Notes under the pieces: model-generated
What the model was told of the DNA's origin: nothing
Seen by the model: the letters and a program-made list of their open reading frames with translations, nothing else
The model's database searches: none
Assembly (NCBI RefSeq): GCF_022213065.1
Contig: NZ_JAKLJA010000032.1
Coordinates: 20,095 to 84,094 of the forward strand
DNA: 64,000 nt
DNA from: Paraburkholderia tagetis
Lineage (GTDB): Bacteria; Pseudomonadota; Gammaproteobacteria; Burkholderiales; Burkholderiaceae
Reading direction: 5' to 3'
Made by a program: the position numbers and the translations under genes
Shown: one piece after another, positions 32,687 through 41,059 of the stretch
How the letters are laid out: every line of letters starts with the position of its first letter
How positions within the stretch are numbered: position 1 is the stretch's first letter

Positions 32687-32709
32687 TCGTCCGAACGGTA
32701 AACGGACGA
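32687..32709. promoter_or_regulatory. Stem-loop in the leuA 5' region
   Basis: tcgtccg (32687-32693) and cggacga (32703-32709) form a perfect 7-base stem with a 9-base loop about 210 bases upstream of leuA, just before the short ORF. Could be part of a leader structure. Confidence 0.35.
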
Positions 32710-32833
32710 ATGCAGACGACTAGGTTGTAGAGAAACTGCGGTTTGGGGTACTGCGAGAACGGCTTGGGAGGACTGCCGACCGGGGAGGTGGTCGTGCAGC
32801 GCTACGCCTGGCTTACGCTAGACGTAGCGATAG

Positions 32834-32848
32834 GGCCGCTAGGCGGCC
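32834..32848. promoter_or_regulatory. Short palindrome between ybiB and leuA
   Basis: ggccgc-tag-gcggcc is a perfect inverted repeat in the leuA/ybiB gap. Operator or chance in GC-rich DNA. Confidence 0.25.
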
Positions 32849-32948
32849 GGAGGTAATTCGGAGGGTGTTCGGGAAGGAACGCATTTGTCCAATGTAAGTC
32901 AGGACCGACGAATGTGTCAACAGGGAATTCGCGCGGCCCTACGCGCCC

Positions 32949-33932
32949 CTATGTACGTTTCGCGATGCGCTTGATTGTCTCGACCTGGAGTGCGATGGCT
33001 TCGGGCACCGGCGCGTCGCCGCGCAGCACCGCTTCGATCCAGGCCGCTGTCGTCGGGGCGTCCCGGCCTTCGGGCAAGTCGACTTCTGGCATGTCCGGCG
33101 ACGAGCGCACCGGCTCGATCAGCGTCTCGCAGATGCCGTCGTGCAGCCAGTCCACTTGCACCTGGCGGCGCGTATCGGCGACGGCTTCGCCTTCGGTGCC
33201 ACGTGCGAGCAGCGCGCCGCCCAAGGCCGCGTCCGGGTGCGCGGCGAACAGTGCGCTCAGGCTCTCGCGATAGGCCGGATGCGTGTAGTTCACGAGCCGC
33301 AGGCCGGGCTGCGCGAACGGCTGCAGCAGCTTGACGAGCGTATGCGTTGAGTTGCGCACGCCCATGCGCCGGCGCAGCGACAAGAGACGCGCGAGCTTGG
33401 GGGCGAGCGTTTCGATCGACGCGAACGCCGCGCGGCGCTCGCGGAGTTGCGCCTCGATCTCGGCGTGATCGCGTGCGGCGGGCAGGTTCAGCGCGGCGAA
33501 GATCTCTGCGCTGGTCACGCGGCCCGGATCTTCGGTCACGCCGTGCACGAGCGTCGGCACGCCTTCGCGCGCGAGCAGCAGCGCAAGCAGCGGCACGAGG
33601 TTTGGCTGCTTGCGCGCGCCGTTGTAGCTTGGAATCGATACCGGGCGATACGTGCCCTTGGTATTCTCGGTGCCCTCGGTCACCGCGATAGGCGCGAACG
33701 ATGCGTGCGCGGCCGCGAGCATCGTGGCGAGCTCAGCGGCGGTTTCGCCCTTTAGCCGGTAGGCGAGCAGCACCGCGCCCAGTTCGAGCTCGGGCACGCG
33801 GCCGTCGAGCATCGCCGTGTAGAGCATCTGCGTGTCTTCCGGCGACAGCGAGCGCGCGCCGTGCGGCCCGCGGCCGATCTCCTTGATGAAGCGGGCGCAG
33901 GAGAAGGTGTCGGTGGAGTCGGGGACGTTCAT
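32949..33932 (-). CDS. ybiB: YbiB/TrpD2-family DNA-binding protein
   Basis: 327 residues starting MNVPDSTDTF. The fold is that of anthranilate phosphoribosyltransferase (TrpD) but from the YbiB/TrpD2 branch: FIKEIGRGPHGARSLSPEDT, MLDGRVPELELGAVLLAYRL and YNGARKQPNLVPLLALLLA. E. coli YbiB binds DNA/RNA non-specifically and lacks TrpD activity. No trp genes are nearby, supporting that reading. The frame is open further upstream to 34025, but homology begins at 33932. Confidence 0.88.
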   Translation of the reverse strand: MNVPDSTDTFSCARFIKEIGRGPHGARSLSPEDTQMLYTAMLDGRVPELELGAVLLAYRLKGETAAELATMLAAAHASFAPIAVTEGTENTKGTYRPVSIPSYNGARKQPNLVPLLALLLAREGVPTLVHGVTEDPGRVTSAEIFAALNLPAARDHAEIEAQLRERRAAFASIETLAPKLARLLSLRRRMGVRNSTHTLVKLLQPFAQPGLRLVNYTHPAYRESLSALFAAHPDAALGGALLARGTEGEAVADTRRQVQVDWLHDGICETLIEPVRSSPDMPEVDLPEGRDAPTTAAWIEAVLRGDAPVPEAIALQVETIKRIAKRT

Positions 33933-33980
33933 GGCGGCGTGGGTGTGGTGCAGGGGGCGGGCAGAGCAATTGCAGCGCGA

Positions 33981-34020
33981 TGGGTGTCCATGGGCACTCA
34001 TGGGCACCCCGGGCACCCCG
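33981..34020. repeat. 10-bp tandem repeat upstream of ybiB
   Basis: Four units in 10-base register: tgggtgtcca, tgggcactca, tgggcacccc, gggcaccccg. Located ~50 bases upstream of the ybiB start. Confidence 0.7.
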
Positions 34021-34095
34021 GCCACAACGCGCTGCTTTAGTCTGCGCCTTGGGTCTGGATCGGTCCAGGGGCAGTCCGGGATACGGGAAGTATCG

Positions 34096-34122
34096 CACGA
34101 GCGACACGAGCGGCACGAGCGC
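34096..34122. repeat. 9-bp tandem repeat, three copies
   Basis: cacgagcga, cacgagcgg, cacgagcgc at 34096, 34105 and 34114, between the divergent ybiB and hydrolase genes. Confidence 0.8.
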
Positions 34123-34265
34123 TGAGGCGCGCCGCAGCGCGTTACACTCGCGTTCTACGTCGCGTGGGCTTCGCCGCTGCGCCTGCGCGCCGCGCCCGCT
34201 TGCCGTGCGCGCTTTTGCCGTGTGCGCGTAATGGCGCGCGACCTATCAAGAAGACGGAGAACCCG

Positions 34266-34964
34266 ATGACATACGTATTCGACCCAGCGCCGCAAGCCGC
34301 TGTGCCCGTGGCCGGCAGCGATGCGCGCTTTCCGGTGCGCCGCATCTACTGCGTCGGCCGCAATTACGAGGCACATGCGCGTGAGATGGGTCACGATCCG
34401 AACCGCGAGCCGCCGTTCTTTTTCGCCAAGCCCGCTGACGCGCTGCTCTACGTCGCGCCTGGCCAGACCGCCGAATTCCCGTATCCCGCCCAGTCGCAGA
34501 ACGTCCACTTCGAGATGGAACTGGTCGCCGCGATCGGCAAGGGCGGCAAGAATATCCCCGTCGAGCGCGCGCTCGACCACGTGTTTGGCTATGCGCTGGG
34601 TCTCGACATGACGCGTCGGGACCTGCAAGCCGAAGCGAAGAAGCTCGGCCGCCCATGGGACACCGCGAAGGGCTTCGACCACTCCGCGCCCATCGGCCCG
34701 ATTCATTCCGTCGCGCAAGTCGGCCAGATGGCCAGCGGCGCGATCTGGCTTTCGGTGAACGGCGAGGAGAAGCAGCGCTCGGACATCTCGCAGATGATCT
34801 GGCCCGTCGCCGACACTATCGCGTTTCTCTCCACGCTGTTCGAACTGAAGGCGGGCGACCTGATCTATACGGGCACGCCGGAGGGCGTCGGCGCAGTGAA
34901 TACGGGCGACCTGATGAAGGGCGGTGTGGACGGCATCGGCGAATTCGCTGTCCGCGTAGTGTGA
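34266..34964 (+). CDS. Fumarylacetoacetate hydrolase family protein
   Basis: 232 residues starting MTYVFDPAPQ with a ggag site. RRIYCVGRNYEAHAREMG, PPFFFAKPADALL, HFEMELVAAIGKGGKNI and YTGTPEGVGAVNTGDL are the FAH-fold metal and substrate motifs. Family members hydrolyse or decarboxylate beta-diketo acids (fumarylpyruvate and similar). The neighbouring maleylacetoacetate isomerase homologue suggests these two act in sequence, for example maleylpyruvate to fumarylpyruvate to fumarate plus pyruvate in a gentisate-type route; this is inference. Confidence 0.9.
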   Translation: MTYVFDPAPQAAVPVAGSDARFPVRRIYCVGRNYEAHAREMGHDPNREPPFFFAKPADALLYVAPGQTAEFPYPAQSQNVHFEMELVAAIGKGGKNIPVERALDHVFGYALGLDMTRRDLQAEAKKLGRPWDTAKGFDHSAPIGPIHSVAQVGQMASGAIWLSVNGEEKQRSDISQMIWPVADTIAFLSTLFELKAGDLIYTGTPEGVGAVNTGDLMKGGVDGIGEFAVRVV

Positions 34965-35015
34965 CGCGGGCATAGCTTTGCATGGGACCGGAGCGCTCTG
35001 CGCGAGACCGGAGCA

Positions 35016-35070
35016 AGCGCTAAAGCGCCAACTCCGGATCGCAAAGTGCTAAAGCACTAACTCCGGCCGA
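35016..35070 (+). repeat. Tandem hairpin-type dispersed repeat upstream of maiA
   Basis: Two related units: gcgctaaagcgccaactccg (from 35017) and gtgctaaagcactaactccg (from 35046). Each begins with a small hairpin (gcgctaaagcgc; gtgctaaagcac) followed by the common aactccgg tail. The 35025-35044 part is identical to 4567-4586. Confidence 0.8.
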
Positions 35071-35091
35071 CAGAGGAGGCATGAGGAAAAC

Positions 35092-35739
35092 ATGAAGCTT
35101 TACAGCTATTTCCGCAGTTCGGCGTCGTATCGCGTGCGCATCGCGCTGAATCTGAAGAACCTGTCATACGAGTACGTGCCAGTGCATCTGGTGCGCGAGG
35201 GTGGCGAGCAACTGAAGCCCGCATACCGCAAGATCAATCCCGACGCGATCGTGCCGACGCTCATCGACGATGAGAATCACGCGCTCCAGCAATCGCTCGC
35301 GATCATCGAGTATCTCGAGGAAACGCACCCCGAGCCGCCGTTGTTGCCGAAGTTGCCCGCCGACCGCGCGCACGTGCGCTCAATTGCGCTGCAGATTGCG
35401 TGCGAGATCCATCCGGTCGACAACCTGCGCGTGCTGAGGTATCTGAAGCACACGCTGGGCGTGGACGATGCGGCCAAGGATGCGTGGTATCGGCACTGGA
35501 TCGAAGCCGGCTTCACCACGCTGGAGGAGCGTCTGGCGAACGATCCGCGCACGGGCAAGCTCTGTTATGGCGATACGCCGACGCTCGCCGACCTGTGCCT
35601 CGTGCCGCAGATCTACAACGCGCATCGCTTCAAGATCGACACGACGCGCTATCCGACCATCCAGCGCATTCACGATCATGCGGTGCAGCTCGACGCGTTC
35701 GTGCGCGCGGCGCCGGGCGTGCAGCCCGATGCCGAGTGA
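35092..35739 (+). CDS. maiA: Maleylacetoacetate isomerase (zeta-class GST)
   Basis: 215 residues. YSYFRSSASYRVRIALNLK is the zeta-class active-site motif (SSxSxRVRIAL); NPDAIVPTLID and LQQSLAIIEYLEE bind glutathione; the C-terminal domain is helical (TLADLCLVPQIYNAHRF). Performs glutathione-dependent cis-trans isomerisation of maleylacetoacetate or maleylpyruvate. Follows the FAH-family hydrolase by ~125 bases containing a dispersed repeat. Strong gaggagg-like site before the ATG. Confidence 0.94.
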   Translation: MKLYSYFRSSASYRVRIALNLKNLSYEYVPVHLVREGGEQLKPAYRKINPDAIVPTLIDDENHALQQSLAIIEYLEETHPEPPLLPKLPADRAHVRSIALQIACEIHPVDNLRVLRYLKHTLGVDDAAKDAWYRHWIEAGFTTLEERLANDPRTGKLCYGDTPTLADLCLVPQIYNAHRFKIDTTRYPTIQRIHDHAVQLDAFVRAAPGVQPDAE

Positions 35740-35768
35740 ACTGGGCGCGTGAGTCGTCAGGCGCATGA

Positions 35769-35803
35769 AAAAAGGCGTCGTTCGCGAGAACGACGCCTTT
35801 TGT
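35769..35803. terminator. Bidirectional terminator between maiA and ftsY
   Basis: aaaggcgtcgttc (35771-35783) pairs perfectly with gaacgacgccttt (35788-35800), 4-base loop, A-run before and T-rich after. Serves both convergent genes. Confidence 0.88.
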
Positions 35804-35852
35804 GTTTGGGCGCGCTTTGGGCTCGCGCCTTGCCCCCTGGCTGGGAGCGGGA

Positions 35853-37022
35853 TCAGTTTCCGAGCAGCGCGTCCGCGAACTCTTCGGCCACGAACGGTTG
35901 CAGGTCCTCGACCTTCTCGCCCACGCCGATGAAGTACACCGGGATCGGACGCTGACGCGCGATCGCGGCAAGAATGCCGCCCTTCGCGGTGCCGTCGAGC
36001 TTCGTGACGACGAGGCCGGTCAGGCCGAGCGCGTCGTCGAATACCTTCACCTGCGTGAGCGCGTTCTGGCCCGTGTTCGCGTCGATCACGAGCAGCACTT
36101 CGTGCGGCGCACCGTCGAGCGCCTTGCCGATTACCCGCTTAACCTTCTTGAGCTCATCCATGAGATGCAGCTGCGTGGGCAGGCGGCCTGCCGTATCGGC
36201 CATCACCACGTTGATGCCGCGCGCGCGCGCCGCGCTCACCGCGTCGAAGATCACGGCGGCCGGGTCGCCGCTTTCTTGCTGCACGACCGTCACGTTGTTG
36301 CGCTCGCCCCAGATCGCGAGTTGCTCGCGCGCGGCCGCGCGGAACGTGTCGCCCGCGGCCAGCAGCACGCTCTGGTTGAAGCTCTGCATATGCTTTGCGA
36401 GCTTGCCGATGCTCGTGGTCTTGCCCGCGCCGTTCACGCCCGCGATCATCATCACGAGCGGCTGCGCGTGGCCCAGCATGAGCGATTTTTCGAGCGGCTT
36501 GAGCAAGTCGATGAGCAACTGCCGCAGTGCGTCCTTCACTTGCTGGGCGTCGGTCAGGCGCTCGGCGCGCACCTTCTGGCGCAGCGTCTCCAGCAGGTAC
36601 TCGGTGGCGTCGACGCCCGCGTCGGACATCAGCAGCGCGGTCTCGAGCTCTTCGTAGAGGTCGTCGTCGATCTTCGCGTTGACGAAGATGCTCTGAATGT
36701 TGGAACTCGTCTTCGAAAGCCCCGACTTCAGGCGCGAGAGCCACGACTTCTTTGCGTTGGCGTCGAGCGCGGGCGGCGGGACGATTTCGACGGCTTCGAG
36801 CTCGACTTCCGAATCCTTCCGGGTGTCGTCGGCTTGCGGCGCATTGGGCGCCTGCGGAGCGGGCGCGCGAGTGACGGGGGCAGCGGGTGCACTGGACGGG
36901 GCCGGCGCCGCTGCGCTTTCGTCGTCGGACGCGTCGGGCACTGTTTCTGGCGCCGCATCGGTTTCGGCCGTCTCGTTCCCGGCGCCCTTCGAGCCCCGGA
37001 GTCGTTTAAAGAAACTGAACAT
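35853..37022 (-). CDS. ftsY: Signal recognition particle receptor FtsY
   Basis: 389 residues. The first ~90 are an Ala/Pro/Asp/Glu-rich acidic A domain (AAPAPSSAPAAPVTRAPA) used for membrane association. The NG domain follows, with GVNGAGKTTSIGKLAKHM (G1), DTAGRLPTQ (G3) and TKLDGTAKGGIL (G4). GTPase that receives SRP-ribosome complexes at the inner membrane. Divergent from rsmD, a conserved arrangement in this group. Confidence 0.97.
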   Translation of the reverse strand: MFSFFKRLRGSKGAGNETAETDAAPETVPDASDDESAAAPAPSSAPAAPVTRAPAPQAPNAPQADDTRKDSEVELEAVEIVPPPALDANAKKSWLSRLKSGLSKTSSNIQSIFVNAKIDDDLYEELETALLMSDAGVDATEYLLETLRQKVRAERLTDAQQVKDALRQLLIDLLKPLEKSLMLGHAQPLVMMIAGVNGAGKTTSIGKLAKHMQSFNQSVLLAAGDTFRAAAREQLAIWGERNNVTVVQQESGDPAAVIFDAVSAARARGINVVMADTAGRLPTQLHLMDELKKVKRVIGKALDGAPHEVLLVIDANTGQNALTQVKVFDDALGLTGLVVTKLDGTAKGGILAAIARQRPIPVYFIGVGEKVEDLQPFVAEEFADALLGN

Positions 37023-37341
37023 GGTGTGGTGTGAGGAAAACGCGCTGCGGGTCTGACCGCGGGACGGTCATCGACGTCGCTCATCGACGTGGCTCAAGCG
37101 GGCAACGCGTGGAAAACACATTATTTTATCAGGCGCCCCCGGGCGCGTCGTTGCGGCAGGCGTGCGGTACATATCCGGTGCCCGCCCGGCCCTGTGGTAA
37201 CGTTCGCGCATTGGCCGTCGCGGCGCTTGCCCGCATGGCGTGTAGCACCTGCCCGCCGCTGTCCGGCCATCGTCGGGCCGGCATCGGCCGGCGCCCATCG
37301 GCACCCGCACATCGGCACCGATTCACTCAGCAAAAAAACGC
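37023..37341. other. ftsY-rsmD divergent intergenic region
   Basis: About 320 bases between the two divergent genes. It carries a 13-base direct duplication (tcatcgacgtcgc at 37068, tcatcgacgtggc at 37081) near the ftsY start. No gene or confident promoter pair was recognised. Confidence 0.5.
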
Positions 37342-37980
37342 ATGGCCCGTTCATCCTCCCCACGCCCGCAGGGCGCCCGCGCAGCTCATGGTGCGCAATC
37401 CGGCCGCGCTGGCGGCACGCATACGATCCGTATCATCGGCGGCGACTGGAAGCGCACGCCGCTGCCGGTGCTCGATCTCGAGGGCCTGCGCCCCACGCCC
37501 GATCGTGTGCGCGAGACGCTCTTCAACTGGCTCGGCCAGCGGCTCGATGGTCAGCGCTGTCTCGACCTGTTCGCGGGCAGTGGCGCGCTCGGCTTCGAAG
37601 CGGCGTCGCGCGGCGCCCAGCGCGTGGTGATGGTGGAGCGCAATGCGCGCGCCGCCGCGCAATTGCGCGCGAACCAGGCGCGCCTTGCCGCCCGCACGAT
37701 CGAAGTCGCCGAAGCCGACGCGCTGCGCCTCGCCGCCAATCTCGCACCGGGCTCGTTCGACGTCGTGTTCCTCGATCCGCCGTTCGGCGATGCCGCGCTT
37801 CTCGCGCGCTCGCTTGAGTTGGCCGCACCGCTCGTCGCGCCGGATGGCTGGCTCTACGTGGAGTCGGGCGAGTCCGTGGATCCCGCGGTACAGCCCGCGC
37901 TGGCGGGCTGGGCCGTGGTGCGCGAGGGCAAAGCTGGGGCGGTTCGCTATCATTTGCTGCAACGCGAAAATGAGGAATAA
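37342..37980 (+). CDS. rsmD: 16S rRNA (guanine(966)-N2)-methyltransferase
   Basis: 212 residues. After a basic, low-complexity N-terminal ~28 residues come TIRIIGGDWKRTPLPVLD, RPTPDRVRETLFNWL, the SAM motif CLDLFAGSGALGFEAASRGA and the catalytic DPPF (VVFLDPPFGDAAL). Methylates G966 in the 30S subunit. Located just upstream of coaD as in many proteobacteria. Confidence 0.95.
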   Translation: MARSSSPRPQGARAAHGAQSGRAGGTHTIRIIGGDWKRTPLPVLDLEGLRPTPDRVRETLFNWLGQRLDGQRCLDLFAGSGALGFEAASRGAQRVVMVERNARAAAQLRANQARLAARTIEVAEADALRLAANLAPGSFDVVFLDPPFGDAALLARSLELAAPLVAPDGWLYVESGESVDPAVQPALAGWAVVREGKAGAVRYHLLQRENEE

Positions 37981-38091
37981 TGCGCGTTCGATAAAGAAGC
38001 GGGCGGGCGGTTTCAGGCGCCACGCAGGCACTCGCGCAGGCTGTGCATAAGCCGCACATTGCGCCCCATTTCTGTTGAGAGGAGAAGCCTC

Positions 38092-38586
38092 ATGGTAGTC
38101 GCCGTGTACCCCGGTACGTTCGATCCGCTCACGCGCGGTCACGAAGATCTCGTGCGGCGCGCATCGAGCATTTTCGACACGCTGGTGGTCGGTGTCGCCG
38201 ACAGCCGCAACAAGAAGCCGTTCTTCTCGCTCGAAGAGCGGCTCGACATTGCGCATGAGGTGCTCGGCCATTATCCGAACGTCCAGGTGATGAGCTTCAA
38301 GGGCCTGCTCAAGGATTTCGTGCGCACTAACAACGCGCGCGTGATCGTGCGCGGTCTGCGCGCCGTGTCGGACTTCGAATACGAGTTTCAGATGGCGGGC
38401 ATGAACCGGTATCTCCTGCCCGACGTCGAAACGATGTTCATGACGCCATCGGATCAGTATCAGTTTATTTCGGGCACGATCGTGCGCGAAATCGCCCAGT
38501 TGGGCGGCGATGTCAGCAAGTTCGTGTTCCCTTCGGTGGAAAAGCGGCTGCAGGACAAGGTGGCCGAGCTCGGCGGCCCGGCGTGA
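38092..38586 (+). CDS. coaD: Phosphopantetheine adenylyltransferase
   Basis: 164 residues. Penultimate step of coenzyme A synthesis. AVYPGTFDPLTRGHEDLVRR contains the T/HxGH nucleotidyltransferase motif (TRGH), VRGLRAVSDFEYEFQMA is the conserved centre, and YQFISGTIVREIAQLGGDV matches the ISSTxVR region. The ATG at 38092 follows a gaggag site; upstream in-frame codons are not conserved. Confidence 0.97.
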   Translation: MVVAVYPGTFDPLTRGHEDLVRRASSIFDTLVVGVADSRNKKPFFSLEERLDIAHEVLGHYPNVQVMSFKGLLKDFVRTNNARVIVRGLRAVSDFEYEFQMAGMNRYLLPDVETMFMTPSDQYQFISGTIVREIAQLGGDVSKFVFPSVEKRLQDKVAELGGPA

Positions 38587-38743
38587 CGAAGGCTTGAGCG
38601 GCGCCGCGCGCCGTATCAGCCGTATCGTTCAGCGCCGGTTCTATCCCTTTCAGCATGCTCGCGGCCGCGCGCTGCGAAAGCCCGGCAGGACCCGGGTCGC
38701 AGCGCTATAATTAGTTGTTTTTGAAGGGAAAAGCGAGAGTAGT

Positions 38744-39010
38744 ATGGCCCTGATGATTACCGACGAGTGCATCAATTGCGACGTCTGCGAGCCCGAGTGC
38801 CCGAACGACGCAATTTCGATGGGCCCGGAAATCTACGTGATCGATCCGAACAAGTGCACCGAATGCGTTGGCCACTTCGATGAGCCGCAGTGCATCCAGG
38901 TCTGTCCGGTCGAGTGCATTCCGAAAAATCCGGAGCATGTGGAGTCGAACGAGCAACTGATGGAGAAGTACAGCGCGTTGACTGCGGCCAAGAACGCTTC
39001 GAACACCTGA
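38744..39010 (+). CDS. YfhL family 4Fe-4S dicluster ferredoxin
   Basis: 88 residues. CINCDVCEPECP and CTECVGHFDEPQCIQVCP give eight cysteines for two [4Fe-4S] clusters, with the longer insertion in the second motif typical of the YfhL/Alvin-type ferredoxins. Low-potential electron carrier; partner unknown. A TATAAT at 38706-38711 may be its -10. A terminator follows. Confidence 0.94.
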   Translation: MALMITDECINCDVCEPECPNDAISMGPEIYVIDPNKCTECVGHFDEPQCIQVCPVECIPKNPEHVESNEQLMEKYSALTAAKNASNT

Positions 39011-39044
39011 CGCGCCGGCTGCCGTCAAAGTCGTGCAGAAATAG

Positions 39045-39074
39045 AAAACGCGCCTCGACAAGGCGCGTTTTTTG
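39045..39074. terminator. Bidirectional terminator between ferredoxin gene and hisC
   Basis: aaaacgcgcct (39045-39055) pairs with aggcgcgtttt (39061-39071), 5-base loop; T-run to 39074 on plus, and a T-run also follows on minus. Confidence 0.88.
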
Positions 39075-39098
39075 TTGGTTCTAGTCTTTTGCCGACGA

Positions 39099-40178
39099 TT
39101 AGCGAATGATCGTCTTCAGCGCTTCGATCAACGTATCGCATTCGGCGTCGGTGCCGATCGAGATGCGCAGGTGCTGGTTCACGCGCGGCGCGTTGAAGTG
39201 GCGCACGAAGATCTCCTTTTCGCGCAGCTTCGCGGAAATCTGCGCCGCGTCGTGCGCAGGATGCTTCGCGAACACGAAATTGGCCGCCGAAGGCACGACT
39301 TCGAAGCCGAGCGCGGTGAGCGATGCCGTCAGCCGCGCACGGCTCTCCATGACACGCTTGCTCGTGGTTGCGAGCCACTCGGCGTCCTCGTAGGCTGCCG
39401 TTGCCGCGGCTTGCGCCAGGCGGTCGAGCGGATACGAGTTGAAGCTGTCCTTCACACGGTTGAGCGCGTCGATCAGATCGGCGTGGCCGAACGCAAAGCC
39501 CACGCGCATGCCCGCAAGCTGACGCGACTTCGACGTCGTGTGCACGACGAGCAGGTTCGGGTAGCGGTCGATCAGCGCGATTGCCGACTCTGCGCCGAAA
39601 TCCACATACGCTTCGTCCACAATCACGACCGAATCGGCATTGGCCGCCACGAGGCGCTCGACTTCCGCGAGCGGCAGCGCGTGGCCAGTGGGCGCGTTCG
39701 GATTCGGGAAGATCACGCCGCCATTCGTTGCGCCATTCGCCGGCAGATAGTCGTCGACGCGTATCGCGAACTGCGCATCGAGCGGAACCGTGCGGTACTC
39801 GACGTCGTAAAGACGCGCATAGGTCGGGTAGAAGCTGTACGTGATATCGGGAAAGAGGATCGGCTTGTCGTGCTTGAGCAGCGCCTGGAACGCATGGGCG
39901 AGCACTTCGTCGGAGCCGTTGCCGACGAACACCTGATCCACGCGGATGCCGTGATGCGCGGCCACGGCGGCGCGCAGACGTTTCGCGACCGGATCCGGAT
40001 AGAGGCGCAGCGACGCGGCCGTTTCGCCGAGCTCCGCGCGGATTGCTTCGAGCACGCGCGGCGAGGGCGGGTACGGGTTCTCGTTGGTGTTGAGCTTCAC
40101 CGGCTTCGTGAGCGCGGGCTGCTCGCCCGGTACGTAGGGCACGAGGCGGTGGACGATGTCACTCCAGTAACGACTCAA
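39099..40178 (-). CDS. hisC: Histidinol-phosphate aminotransferase
   Basis: 359 residues starting at TTG (SRYWSDIVHRLVPYVPGEQP follows). The start is supported by aggag 6 bases upstream. PLP enzyme of histidine synthesis: KLNTNENPYPPSP, VFVGNGSDEVL, VDEAYVDF and the PLP-lysine motif TTSKSRQLAGMRVGFAFG. The frame stays open far upstream, through pth in another frame, but that is shadow. No other his genes are here, so this may be a second or unlinked HisC. Confidence 0.93.
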   Translation of the reverse strand: MSRYWSDIVHRLVPYVPGEQPALTKPVKLNTNENPYPPSPRVLEAIRAELGETAASLRLYPDPVAKRLRAAVAAHHGIRVDQVFVGNGSDEVLAHAFQALLKHDKPILFPDITYSFYPTYARLYDVEYRTVPLDAQFAIRVDDYLPANGATNGGVIFPNPNAPTGHALPLAEVERLVAANADSVVIVDEAYVDFGAESAIALIDRYPNLLVVHTTSKSRQLAGMRVGFAFGHADLIDALNRVKDSFNSYPLDRLAQAAATAAYEDAEWLATTSKRVMESRARLTASLTALGFEVVPSAANFVFAKHPAHDAAQISAKLREKEIFVRHFNAPRVNQHLRISIGTDAECDTLIEALKTIIR

Positions 40179-40288
40179 GATGTTCTCCTGTCGAGCGGAA
40201 CAGGGCTTTACCCGTTCCGTCCCATCCTTCGAATTGACCTGCCAATAAAGCTCGCAGAAGCCCGCAGCCAGCGCTGCGCGGGCGAAAA

Positions 40289-40891
40289 TCAGCCGTTGCG
40301 ATGCAGTTGCATGACGGCGCGTTCGGCCTCGCCCTTCACGAAAGTGGGCATGACGGCGAGCGCACGCTCGATCGATGCGTCGATCACGTCCTGTTCCTCG
40401 CGGCGCGGCGGCTTGAGCACGTAATTCGCAACGTCGGGCTTCGCGCCCGCGCGCGCACCTTCGGGAATCAGATCGCGCGGATGGCCGATACCGATACGCA
40501 GGCGCCAGTATTGCTGCGTCGACAGATGCGCGGAAATGTCCTTCAGGCCGTTGTGGCCGCCGCTGCCGCCGCCGAGCTTGAGCTTGACGCTGCCGGGCGG
40601 CAGGTCGAGCTCGTCGTGCGCGACGAGGATCTCGTCGGGCAGGATCTTGAAGAAGTTCGCGAGCGCGACGACCGACTGGCCCGAGCGGTTCATATATGTC
40701 TGCGGCTCGAGCAGATGCACTTCCTCGCCATAGAGGCGCGCCTTCGCATAGTGGCCGTGGAAGCGCCGCTCGTCGCGCAGCGTCGTGCCGGCTTCGCGCG
40801 CGAGCTGGTCCACGAGCCAGAAGCCCGCATTGTGGCGCGTTGCCGTGTATTCGGCGCCCGGATTGCCGAGCCCGACGATCAACCTGATCAT
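40289..40891 (-). CDS. pth: Peptidyl-tRNA hydrolase
   Basis: 200 residues. LIVGLGNPGAEYTATRHNAG contains the catalytic histidine, LLEPQTYMNRSGQSV and AHDELDLPPGSVKLKLGGGS are the conserved substrate loops, and HPRDLIPEGARAGAKPDVAN is the lid region. Releases tRNA from prematurely dropped peptidyl-tRNA. Same strand as rplY upstream, separated by a strong terminator. Confidence 0.97.
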   Translation of the reverse strand: MIRLIVGLGNPGAEYTATRHNAGFWLVDQLAREAGTTLRDERRFHGHYAKARLYGEEVHLLEPQTYMNRSGQSVVALANFFKILPDEILVAHDELDLPPGSVKLKLGGGSGGHNGLKDISAHLSTQQYWRLRIGIGHPRDLIPEGARAGAKPDVANYVLKPPRREEQDVIDASIERALAVMPTFVKGEAERAVMQLHRNG

Positions 40892-40950
40892 TGTGGTGTT
40901 CCGCCTGCAGAATTCGTTGAAACAATCCGCAAGTGTACGAAAAAACTGCG

Positions 40951-40983
40951 AAAAAAAACCCGCCGGGGCGAACCGCGGCGGGT
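40951..40983 (-). terminator. Intrinsic terminator of rplY
   Basis: acccgccg (40958-40965) and cggcgggt (40976-40983) form the stem; on the minus strand it is followed by eight T residues (A-run at 40951-40958). Confidence 0.88.
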
Positions 40984-41059
40984 CACGTCGTCCGTTTCTT
41001 TGAAACGGATCGAGAGGATCAGCTTATTTGCTGTACAGCGGGCAATAAAGCCGCGGCGC

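Noticed and set aside
40179..40925. Upstream extension of the hisC frame
   Set aside because: Overlaps pth in another frame; the TTG start at 40178 has a good ribosome-binding site and matches known HisC N-termini.
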